A DNA stretch of 64,000 nt from Cocos nucifera (Eukaryota; Streptophyta; Magnoliopsida; Arecales; Arecaceae). Positions 1 through 9,060 of the stretch are shown here, one piece after another. The position numbers and the translations under genes were made by a program. The notes beneath the pieces are model-generated. The model ran no database searches and was not told where the DNA came from. It worked only from the letters and a program-made list of their open reading frames with translations. Position 1 is the first letter of the stretch; every line of letters begins with the position of its first letter. The stretch lies in the NCBI GenBank assembly GCA_006176705.1, contig QRFJ01000058.1:558001-622000 (forward strand), written 5' to 3'.

Positions 1-1338
1 CTGAGTTTTTGGAACATTGAAGGAAGCATAGTTATGGAACCTTCTAGGAGGAGAGCTCCTTCATGCCCTTCTATCAGAGCTCCTTTGACGACGAGCTTAA
101 GGAGGGGTTTGGGCTCGCTCGTGCTCAGGGGGAGTCCGAGAGCACGGTCGAACTTCATTCGACTTCTCTTCAACCATGGGTCTGCTTGACTCGCTTGCCT
201 GCCGCTCTATTATGGCTTCCTCGTCCTTCAGTTTGAAGGCCTCTTTAGCTCGGGCATAACCTTCAGCTTGAGCCAGCAGATCAGTAAAATTTTTGGGATA
301 CTTCTTCTTTAGAAAAAATAGCAGGTCATTCTTCTGAAGGCTATCCTTTAGTGCGGCCATGGTAACAAATTGGTCCAAGTTCTGGACCTCTCGAGCAGCG
401 ACATTGAAACGGTTGACATAAGCTCAGATGGACTCCCCTTCCTACTGCTTGATGTTGATAAGGGAGTCTGAACCTCGCTTAGGATGGTGGTTGCTAACAA
501 AATGAGTCATAAATTGATGGCTCATCTGATCGAAGGAGAAAATCATATCTGACTTCAGCATCGAGCACCAGTTTCTTGCTACTTCCTTCAGGATGGATGG
601 AAAAGCTCAGCATAAGATAGTGTCCAGCATGCCGTCGAGTAGCATCATAGTCCGAAAGGCCTCGAGATGATCAATCGGATCAGTGGTCCCATTGTAGCTA
701 TCAAATTAGGAGAGCTTGAAGTTCGGTGAGATCGATTCCTGCATAATTCTCTGAAAGAAAGAAGGGTCGGTGTAGATGTTGTCATGGTGAGTTGGGGCAG
801 CATGGCAAAATTTCTCAATCCATTGGTCCATTTTCTAAAGCTTTCGATCAAGGACATCATCTCAATCGTGAGTTTCGTAGGACTTTCGACTGTAGATGGG
901 GAAGGTCTCCCCAAGAGAGGAGTCATGGCCAGAATCGAGGTCTTCCACTTTCCTCTTCTCCTTTCGGGGAGCGATGGGCTTGCTAACCCAGGTATGCCAT
1001 CTCAAGATAGCTTCCTAGAATTTTGGTGGAGGGTTTTTCGGCTGCTACCGCATGGTCTGCATTATTTCGGTGAGATCCAAGACCTGCTGCACTAGTAGGT
1101 TGAATTACTCTGGATCCATCATGACCATCAGTGGGGAAGGTTGCGGTGCCGATGATGGTGCTGGAGCGAGCAGATCTGGTTTGGATCTGGCGCGGAGGTG
1201 GTGGACCATCTTTGGGTGGTTGTCTTCCTTGGAGGCATCCCTATGACTAGAAAAAATCAAATAGAGATGGATTTTTAAAGATTGAGAGAAGAGAGTAGAT
1301 AGATTCGACTGAGCATTTCTTTTAGAACAAGAGCTCAA
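1..1338 (-). pseudogene. gag: Gypsy-1 gag, degenerate and partial
   Basis: This is a degraded gypsy-type Gag (capsid-nucleocapsid precursor) read from a methionine at 1338. The frame is open to about 1105, then breaks. Recognisable pieces continue at 926-645 and 378-97. The last piece has the helical, charged C-terminal capsid pattern of the retrotransposon Gag family, with FVTMAALKDSLQKNDLLFFL and then EGYARAKEAFKLKDEE. Stops between the pieces make it non-functional. Codons and layout agree with plant gypsy Gag, in which an RNA-binding tail and pol would follow beyond position 1. Which gypsy lineage it belongs to cannot be fixed without the polymerase. Confidence 0.75.
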
Positions 1339-1363
1339 GGAGCCCTTCCTCCAGCGCCAATCC

Positions 1364-2608
1364 TATTGGTACAAAAATCTGCAAGGACACAGGAGGTAAC
1401 CAAAGCTGGGAAGATGCGGCCGTCAAGAGGACCTGCAAAATAAAATCCAAACCAGAGGCGGATGGCTCCGGCGGGATCCTCCAACACTCAAGTCAATTTT
1501 TGACTAACTAGAATGGAGTGCTCAGGAAACAAAGAGGCAGAGTATTAGAAAGGGAATGAGAGCTTAGAGAAAACATATCTGGAAGGTCCTTTTTATAGAT
1601 GAAGTATGTAACAAACTGATAGTGACAGCCATAACCGTCTAATAGTGGGCCGCTTAGGTCACATGGAGTTTATTACGGAGAGTAGTGTCCATTGTTGCGA
1701 CGCATCGGTCTACTAGGATTTAATAGTTGAAGTTCGGATGAGGTAGATGTCGACAGTGAGGAGCTTTTAGATCTCAATAATTTTAGAGAGGTTTAGGGTC
1801 CTTTGAGGTTGTCCACATATAAGTTGATTCGCATTGAATTAGTAGGTTAAATTTACATGAGCGATGAGGTCCTCCTAGACAGCTGAAAGGAGGTCGACTG
1901 AAGAAAGCTTGCCTAGCGACTGGAGGGAGATCATCCAGAAGGTGTTCAACAGGAGGAGTTTATCTAGAAGGAGAATGGCTAAGGTCCCGTTACTTGCCTT
2001 CAGTTAAAGGATAGGGTTAGTATAGCAGTAATTCTCCTTCATCATTCAACATCATGCCACCAAACTTCGGTGTGCATTCGGGAGGCTCTATAGCATGAAC
2101 TCATCTCTGAGAAGATTGGCAAATCCTAACAGAAATGATGTCGATAGTTCAGGACTTCGACAAGGGGTATCTTGCCCCTGACAAGCCCTTTGGGCCACTA
2201 GATGGAGTTTGACAGGAGTCCGATCGGAGGAGTCTGAAAGGCACATTACTGAAGGAGTCCGAAAGGCTAGAGACTGGAAAGAGTTCTAATGGAGGAACCT
2301 GACTGAAAAAATCATCCAAAAAGAGGGCAGCTTGGAGAAGTTCATCGAGTGGGAGTGCAACTGAGAGGGTCATCCAGAGGAAGATCTACTGAAGAGATCC
2401 AGGAGAAGATCCACTGAAAGAGTTTGGAAGGAGTCCGACCGATAGGAGTTCAAAAGGTATACAATTGATGGAGTCCGCGTAGACAATGAGGTCCTTGCCA
2501 GTTCTGGAGTCATTGAGTGAAGTTGGCCATAGTAGCCATCACCGGATGAGGTTGTCCCAAGATTCGATATCTTTCTGAACTTCGGCAGGAGAGGGTCTAC
2601 ACCCAACA
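1364..2608 (-). repeat. Gypsy-1 5' LTR
   Basis: The 1245-bp LTR reads on the minus strand from TGTTGGG (2608) to CCAATA (1364). The internal leader after it carries GGCGCTGGAGGAAGG at about 1343-1357, a likely primer-binding site; the donor tRNA was not identified. The U3 part (about 2200-2470) has degenerate repeats of a GAAGGAGTCCGA-like unit, shorter than the arrays in gypsy-2. The right boundary is set by where copia-6 sequence resumes. Confidence 0.8.
1588..1598 (-). promoter_or_regulatory. TATA box of gypsy-1 LTR
   Basis: On the minus strand this reads CTATAAAAAGG. The same sequence sits at the equivalent place in both gypsy-2 LTRs. Transcription would start 25-35 bp downstream, near 1560, leaving about 200 bp of R-U5 before the LTR end. 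The assignment rests on sequence and on conservation among three LTRs. Confidence 0.5.
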
Positions 2609-2762
2609 CTATTTTTACCATCGTCAATTAACCTAGCAATTCTAGTTTCAACAATTCTAGTGGTGTATGATAGATAATAAAATCTAAAATCTTTTGATCT
2701 TTTTGGATACCTTATAAAATACTAACTAATAGTTCTTGGATGTTTTTTTCTCTTATGGATTA
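2609..2762 (-). pseudogene. pol: Copia-6 pol fragment: left half of the interrupted host element
   Basis: Translated on the minus strand, this short stretch gives a copia integrase C-terminal/pre-RT signature: RTIS, a stop, then YFIRYP, RSKDFRFYY and TTRIVETR, matching the usual GYFIGYPEKSKGYRFY...RIVETRNARF pattern. It continues exactly where the copia-6 integrase stops at 61767 (reading LHI, stop, NCSTDARLYN), so the two were one gene before the SIRE element landed between them. Gypsy-1 cuts it at the other end. It is non-functional. Confidence 0.75.
2758..2762. repeat. Target-site duplication GATTA, left copy, of the SIRE-like element
   Basis: GATTA directly precedes the LTR start TATTGATCC and is repeated at 61767-61771 directly after the other LTR end. 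A 5-bp duplication is normal for copia integrase. Confidence 0.85.
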
Positions 2763-3054
2763 TATTGATCCTAGATTGATTTTAATGATAATAAAAGCAT
2801 CTGAGTATATATTATTAAATTTCTAATGTTATTTGTGAGGATGTATAGTTGTAAATTTTAAGAGCTCACAAACTCCAAGTGTTCCCATTCATCTAAATGA
2901 AGATTCATTATTCAAGATTTTAGAGAAGATATTTCAGATTGGATACATCTCTCAAGAGGTTTTAATGAAGGTTAAATCAAGACAAAAATGGCAAATCTAG
3001 TCTATAAAAAAAATTAGAGAAAAAAGGATCACAAACGATCTTTGGCACTCATGG

Positions 3055-3345
3055 CATGCAAACTAGGCCAACCTAGTCTCAGACTAGACCGACCTAGTCT
3101 CAATGAAAGCAAAAGATAGAAAAGGCAGAAAGCAAAATTTTTCATGACCCAGGAGACTGAGCTGACCCAGTTTACAACTGAGCTGATCTAGTGACAACCA
3201 GGCCGATCCAGTCAGAAAAATAGTCATCCCATTCTCAGAAAATAGAAGCTGGTGTTTCAGAATCTCTAAAACTGAGCCAACCCAACTAAAAACTAAGCCA
3301 ACCCTATCTAAATTGAGCCGATCTAGTTAAAAACTAAGTCAGTCC
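3055..3345 (+). repeat. Cluster of degenerate ACTGAGCCGACCCAGT-like units in the SIRE LTR
   Basis: About nine imperfect copies of a 16-20-bp motif (GAG/GGCC-GA-CCAGT types) lie in this stretch. The matching part of the 3' LTR (about 60620-60865) holds the same cluster. The unit is partly self-complementary. Its position in the upstream half of the LTR suggests a U3 regulatory array, but no function is shown. Confidence 0.6.
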
Positions 3346-3835
3346 AGTGCCTATAATGACTAGTTTTTAGTTTCATAGCTTTTTCACTCCACATGCCTTC
3401 TAATGGCTATTTTCAGTCTTCCAATGGCTAGATCACTTCCAAAAGCCCTCCTAGCTTACTTTTAATGGTAGAAAACCTTAAAGATACTTAAGGGAACATT
3501 TGGGACAAGAGAAGTAACTTTTGAACCTAAAAAAGAGAGCTTCCAAGTAGATTTTCAGTTTTTCTAGTGTGTGAGCCAAATAATAAAAAGAAAGGAGTGC
3601 TTCTTAGAGTTTTCTATGTTTTCCAACATTCTCAATCAAAGAGAAGTTAGGCCATCATATTAAAGATCAATTCTCACTTCTTTCAAGCACTCAAAGAAAA
3701 AAAATCAAGCCAACAAGCCAAGCTCCCAGATTTTTTTCTCTCAAGCTTTAAAGAGTTTGCTTTTATTTTGTTTATTATATTTTTTCATCTTTGTTTTAAG
3801 TTTCTTAGGGTGAGAAACTTAGATTGGTCCAAGCC

Positions 3836-3840
3836 TTGAG
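3836..3840. repeat. Target-site duplication TTGAG, left copy, of copia-1
   Basis: TTGAG precedes the copia-1 LTR start TGTTGAGAAT and recurs at 14724-14728. The uninterrupted site can be seen in the SIRE 3' LTR near 61354. Confidence 0.9.
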
Positions 3841-5163
3841 TGTTGAGAATTATGTTCCAAAGCCAATCATCAGTTTGTTGACGATTAAGATATTATAATT
3901 GATTTATTAATTAATAAAAAACATTTTGGCATCTTTTTTCATCATAAATTTACATCTTCTAATGAATTCTATTATTGTGATGAAGTTCTTAAAACTATTT
4001 AGTTTTGATAAAGAGAGGATTTATCAATTAGTCCTTAAATTTTTCATGACCAAATGATAGGCTATTAATTAAGATGACAGCGTCTGTCGAGCATAGGTTG
4101 CTATATGCCATATAGGTTGATTGTCCTCTTAACCAAGTAGTATGAAGACACAGGTATGGCATACAGATGAGATATATAGGTACATCATCATTGAACGTGA
4201 CCAACTCTAGAGCATTCTGCTATCGAGAATGTCTCTGATGGGATATAGATATATCCCTTAGACCTGAGATCACCTCAGTGACTTGCAAGCAACTCACTAT
4301 ACTTTGGTATCGGACTAACTGAATTTTTAATTCAACAATAGAAGGCTTCTGGGCACAGTCAAGTACTTGCAAAGTCGGAGTGTGATCAAGTTAGAATTGA
4401 CCACTCCAAGAGTTGGAGAAGAATGTATCACTGTATTTCAATATAGCAAAACCTTGGCCAGAGTAATTCATCAGATTGATTTGACATTTTAAAATACAAT
4501 GTGGACAATCTGATCAGAGTTGATAGTTGAACTCTGAGGTGTTCTACAAGCATTATAGTCAAAGGGATGAATTATATGGAAACTATATCGCATGGGTTTT
4601 AAGGATGGTGTTCTACACCTTTTGACCTATCCGACCGTTGAATATCATTGCTAGATGGTCACTTCGATTGGTATAGAAATTTATTCCTATGCTACCAACT
4701 TAGGTTTAGACCTATGAGATCACACACATTAGAGTTCACATTTCGATCGGATGGTTGATCAGTGATTTAGAATCGTTTTAGGGTTAAACAATCAATACGA
4801 TTGATGTTTAAGCTAGTGCAAGTATTGTAGGAGGATCGATTAACAATTTGATTGCTAATTAGCTTAATTTGATTAAGCTAGAAGGCTAAGATTAAGTCTA
4901 ATTAAATATAACTTAATTAGATTTAGTTTGGACTTGATTGGATCAAGTCCAATTGACTTATTGGATAAGTCAAGTGCAAGAAAGAACTAGTCCTAATCTA
5001 ACTAGGACTCGGATCAACCCAATTTTCTAATTTGATTAAAAAATTAAATTAAAATTAAATATAATTTAATTAAGTATTTAAATGAGTTAGGGTCTTATTT
5101 AATTGGATTGGTTTACTCTTATTTTTATTTGATTAAAAGACCTTGTTTGACCAAGTCAAAATA

Positions 5164-5188
5164 GGAGTCCTAGTGTGACTAGGACTCC
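5164..5188 (+). promoter_or_regulatory. Perfect hairpin 1 in copia LTR
   Basis: Arms GGAGTCCTAGT and ACTAGGACTCC are 11 bp each, with loop GTG. The same hairpin, with few changes, occurs in the 3' LTR (near 13576), in copia-3 (near 21475 and 32663) and, altered, in the copia-4/5 LTRs. Role unknown. Confidence 0.55.
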
Positions 5189-5352
5189 CTATTCCTTGTG
5201 CCACCTAATCCTCATGCCCCACCCTTTTATCTTTATGTTTTTATGTGAATAATCTCCATGCCCAAGGTTTCTCATGCCTCCCTTCTCTCTTCCTTTTTCT
5301 CATATGAAAGTTTGTTGGAAGACCAAGTCGAAAGGGGAATTAGTTTTGCTTA

Positions 5353-5375
5353 AGGATTCTATGAGATAGAATCCT
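5353..5375 (+). promoter_or_regulatory. Perfect hairpin 2 in copia LTR
   Basis: Arms AGGATTCTAT and ATAGAATCCT are 10 bp each, with loop GAG. It recurs in the other copia LTRs (for example near 21286, 32478, 37258, 45650 and 55696). Role unknown. Confidence 0.55.
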
Positions 5376-5590
5376 CGTCAACCAAAACTCTTCCCATAAG
5401 TGTGCCGACCCATCCTTTCTTATTTTCTTTGATTTTTATGGTAAAAGAGGATATTTTTTTGTGCACCCCCCTTTCTGGTCCATGGTAGAAAAAGAGGTGG
5501 GGGTGCCCAAGAGTTGGGCGCCCCAACAACTTTCCTTATTTGGTCCTTCCTAGTCTAAGTTTTTGACCTAACTTGGACTCTGCATATCTC

Positions 5591-5600
5591 TTTATTTAAA
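5591..5600 (+). promoter_or_regulatory. Possible TATA element of copia-1 LTR
   Basis: TTTATTTAAA in a TCTGCATATCTC context, repeated in the 3' LTR near 14001 and as TTTTTATTTAGG or TTTTATATAGG in the copia-4/5 LTRs. It is the best TATA candidate in the LTR. It has not been tied to a mapped start. Confidence 0.3.
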
Positions 5601-5898
5601 GAGAATTTTAGCTAAAATTTTTATAGATTATAAAAATTTGAGAGGCCTCTTTGGTGTAGAGAAATCATAAAAAAAAATTTTAGGTCATGGAGATATTGAA
5701 AATACAAATCAAGATGTCTAGAAAAAGAACAAAGAAGAAGAAGAGAGTCTTCTTCTAGGGTTTTTGTTCCAGATCTCTTCCTCTCTTTTTGTGAGCTTTT
5801 GAGAGGTGTCTCAGCATCACAAATCTTTTTCTTTTCTTCTAGTATTTTAGAGTTCTAAGTTTTAAAGAAGGAAGCATCGAATTAACCATCGAAGAGAG

Positions 5899-5928
5899 AT
5901 CAGCACAGTGCTAGTATACTGTGCTGAT
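5899..5928 (+). promoter_or_regulatory. Perfect hairpin 3 in copia LTR
   Basis: Arms ATCAGCACAGT and ACTGTGCTGAT are 11 bp each around GCTAGTAT. The same structure is seen near 14311, 20730, 31917, 37807, 46198 and 56248, with one arm decayed in some. If transcription starts near 5620, it would be in the transcribed R/U5 part. Confidence 0.55.
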
Positions 5929-6312
5929 TTCCTGCATCAGGATCTCTGATCGTGTTTGTGGACTTGTGTGGATGACTTCTAGAGGTCGGATGTGTGTGCA
6001 GCTCATGACTTCATTCTCAAGCTTAGATCAGTAAGCTAGAATGCCTAACTTGCTCAGATAATAGATCTAATCTATTAACTTCATACCTTCATTTGATGTA
6101 GTGTAGATCTAGGTTGATTTGATCAATCTTTTCTTTCTTATTTTAATTTTAATTTTTAATTTAATATTATATCTTGATCATATAATAAATCTGAGATTTA
6201 GATATTTATATATTTATTTAAATAAATATTTAATTTATTTAAGTCTTTCACTGCATGATCTTGAAAAAGTTTTAAGATCTACTCATGAAACCCTAGATCT
6301 GGTTCCTTCAAT

Positions 6313-6324
6313 TTATATCAGAGC
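6313..6324 (+). other. Copia-1 primer-binding site (mutated)
   Basis: TTATATCAGAGC starts two bases after the LTR. It is the initiator tRNA-Met site TGGTATCAGAGC with GG changed to TA. Confidence 0.8.
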
Positions 6325-6440
6325 CTAGGTTCTTGTTATATGATTTTTTTTGTATGTTTATATTATTTCTTAGATTAGATATAATTTATAATTTAATTAT
6401 TAAATTTAAAATTAAAAAATAAAAAATAAAAAAATTAGAT

Positions 6441-6695
6441 CTCACGAACTACCATAAGATTGTCCTGCTATAAGGTTTACCCCTTATAGTGAAAAGATTA
6501 TTCTAGTTCACGATGATCTGACTCTAATCATAAATTTATTAGATTTGATATAATTTTATTTTTAATTTAATAGATTTAAAATAATTTTACATCTAAAAAT
6601 AAAATATTTTAGATTATACGAACTACCATAAGGTTGTCATGCTGTAAGGTTTATTCCTTACAGTAAATAGGTTGTCCTAGTACGTGCTGATCTAA
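6441..6695 (+). repeat. Two leader modules with hairpins (copia-1)
   Basis: Module copies begin near 6445 and 6618, 173 bp apart. Each has AAG(G/A)TTGTC(C/A)TGC, then a hairpin (arms CTATAAGG/CCTTATAG at 6468-6489; CTGTAAGG/CCTTACAG at 6642-6663), then a second TTGTCCTAGT-like copy. Compensating change in the arms (A-T in one, G-C in the other) supports a paired RNA stem. Confidence 0.65.
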
Positions 6696-8240
6696 AATAT
6701 TGATTATAAAATTTTAGATTAGATCTAAAAGATTTTATGATCTAATTAAAAATATTTTAATCTAATTTCAATCATCATAAATATGTTAGATTTGATCTAG
6801 AAAGATTTATGATTGATTATTATTGAAACTATTTCAATTACATGAACCTATTTAGATTAGATCTAAAGTAGTTTTATATTTATTTTACTTGCATATTGAT
6901 TATGAATCAAACATGTAACTTGGTTGATAGAACTATATTGTAAAAATATTTTATAAATATAAAAATTATTTTCAAAAAGCCAAACCCCAACCCTCAGTCT
7001 AAAACTTAATTGAGAATTAAGAAGTTGATTGATTAGAATCTAGGATTATGAATTGAAGATCCTAAGACACAAATCATAACACATTGGGTTAAATGGGTTA
7101 GTGAAGATTAGATCCATTAATTGGGTTAGACTTAGGGTTAGATTAAAGAATGAACTTAATTAAAGAATTGACTAAATCTAATCAATTATTATCTTAGATT
7201 AGGTCAAAGATTCTCTAGATCAATTACAATAGTTGTAGTTAGTCAAGTCCATGTCTTTAACAAGACTCAAGATGGACTTGATTCTTGGCTACACGATCTA
7301 GCACGAACTGTTAGGTTGATCTAATTGAAACTAATTAAATCAGTTGATATCTAAGGTAAATCAGACCGATGATTTTTAATTGACAGCCTACTTACCTGAT
7401 CATTTCTGATGGTGTCTAAGGCAAGCTTTGGCAAACCCTCTCATCGATCGAACTTACCTGGCCTTTTGGTGAGATTATGTTTTGATTGAATCACTTGACT
7501 ATTCGAGCTGACCCATGTCAACTAGGTAAATCAATGTGACTGATTTAGGTGCTCTTAGACCAACCTGTTAGTGGTCTTCCTTAAGCTGACTTGATGAAGC
7601 CAGTGGGATGATTATGACAAGCTGGTTAATCTGACCTACTCACTTCTATAAATAAATTTTCTAAAATTATTAGGTTCCTAAAATGAAATAGTTATATGAT
7701 AGTTGGATCATAGCCTCCCATTAAAGTAGATGATAATGGATCCATCAGTTGGATAATCATTAAAGGCCCAAAGGACTGATGCTTATCGGTTGATGAAATT
7801 ATCATTCATTATATAATCCCTTTGATACATCTTTCTAAATGGTGGTCAGATGGACCAACCAAAGTTGGGCCTAATTATTTATTGGTTAGATGGGCTAAGT
7901 ATGGTCATGTTAATGGTTGGACCTAACTGGACCCTTTTCTGAGAAGGCCAAAGCCAACTGATCAAGGGCTGGGGCAAAATTTAATTACTAAAAATTATTT
8001 GGAAAAATAATTGGTTATGAACCTATCCTTAGATGTACATCGGTTAGCCAACCAAAGTTTGACTCATGTGCAGTCTATATGAATTCTAGTACCCACTAAG
8101 GAATTAGGATAATTTTTTGAATTGGAGGTAGAGGCTACCAATTCGAATAAAATAGTGAGAGAAATCTTTTGATTAAAGTCCAAATCTTTAAGTTTAATGA
8201 ATCAATTACTAATTAGATTTTGATTTTTCTCTGTGCAGAC

Positions 8241-9060
8241 ATGGCCACTTTCCTATCGCTCCGATCATTATTGGACATGATAAGTTGGTGGGATCCAACT
8301 TTGGTAGCTGGTATCGAAAGTTAAAGATTGTCCAAAAGCACGAACGGATCCTATATGTGCTGACGGATCCTACACCTGAGGAGCCAGCTACCAATGCACG
8401 TAAAATAGTTAGAGACATTTATCAAAAGTGGCTCAGTGACTAAATCATAGTGCGTTGCATTATGTTGGCTGTGATGAGCGATGAGTTCAATCGTAGGTTT
8501 GAGACAGCTCAGCCAAATAAAATGCTCCAAGTGTTGGAGGATTCTTTTGGCACACCCGATGACGTTGAGAGGCACAAGACTAGTTGCACCATCTTCAATG
8601 CCAGAATGTGGGATGGAGCCTCTTTCACTGATCATGTACTATACATGATCGAGTTGATCGAGCACTTGAGCAAACTCGGCTTTTCCTTGCATGAATAACT
8701 TGGAAAAAATGCAATACTGAACTCACTAGCAAAGTCTTATCTCCCTTTTCTTACTCATTATAGAATGACAAAGCCTGAAGTAAACTACCATGGCTTACTA
8801 GGGTTACTTCAGAACTTTAAAAAGAATCACCAGCTCCATAAAGAGTTGATGAACTTAGTGGGAGGTTCCTCTTCTGGTTCTCGACCTTTTAGGAAAGGAA
8901 AGAAGAATAAGAAGAAGAAAACAAAGAAGGTGCAAGTTTAGGCTGGGACATCAGTGCAGGGCCAGACTAGAAAAATCAAGCCCGATAAGAGTCATGCTGA
9001 ATGCTTCTTTTGCGAGAAGCAGGGGCATTGAATGAGAAACTGTCCTTAGTACATTGCCTC
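8241..9060 (+). pseudogene. gag: Copia-1 gag
   Basis: Copia-type Gag starting at ATG 8241 (MATF). A 1-bp deletion near 8276 shifts the frame, TAA at 8440 and 8696 replace sense codons, and the longest open piece is 8450-8698. The conserved core (FEIAQP-like FETAQP, MLQVLEDSFGTPDDVERHK, YMIELIEHLSKL) matches the other copies in this window. The C-terminus has a basic stretch and a zinc knuckle C-x2-C-x4-H-x4-C at 9002-9043 that is interrupted by TGA at 9029-9031, exactly as in three sister copies. The protein would form the virus-like particle in the cytoplasm. This copy cannot make it. Confidence 0.85.

Larger units (their letters stand above)
1..2608 (-). mobile_element. Gypsy-1: Ty3-gypsy LTR retrotransposon, 5' part only
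   Basis: This is the 5' end of a gypsy element read on the minus strand: one LTR (1364-2608) followed by the start of the internal region (1363 down to 1), where gag begins. The element runs off the left edge of the window, so pol and the 3' LTR are not visible. The LTR is related to those of gypsy-2 (23075-28299): same start (TGTTGGG), same unusual end (CCAATA), a matching TATA box and similar short tandem repeats. It lies inside copia-6, whose integrase-region sequence resumes at 2609. The expected 5-bp target duplication would be CTATT at 2609-2613, but the matching copy lies outside the window. Confidence 0.85.
2763..3840 (+). repeat. SIRE-like 5' LTR, first part
   Basis: Aligns by eye with 60321-61358 of the 3' LTR: both begin TATTGA(T/C)C(C/T)TAGATTG and both run through GTTTCTT(A/G)GGGTGAGAAACTTAGATT. 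It stops at AAGCCTTGAG, where copia-1 starts. Confidence 0.9.
3841..6310 (+). repeat. Copia-1 5' LTR
   Basis: 2470 bp, TGTTGAGAAT...GGTTCCTTCA, with the PBS two bases beyond. Compared by eye it matches 12237-14723 along its length. It holds three perfect hairpins, a possible TATA element near 5591 and a broken copy of the small LTR reading frame (about 4570-4760). Confidence 0.93.
6311..8240 (+). other. Copia-1 non-coding leader
   Basis: About 1.93 kb between LTR and gag with no long frame. It is AT-rich and shares sequence along most of its length with the leaders of copia-2, -3, -4 and -5 (for example the TACCAATTCGAATAAAATAG segment just before gag). The first part holds two copies of the hairpin module described separately. 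A leader this long is unusual for copia. It probably holds packaging or translation signals, which is inference. Confidence 0.7.

Noticed and set aside
6119..6328. 69-codon hydrophobic frame, also at 14532-14765
   Set aside because: Same AT-rich place at the end of both copia-1 LTRs, low complexity, runs across the LTR boundary into the PBS; chance frame.
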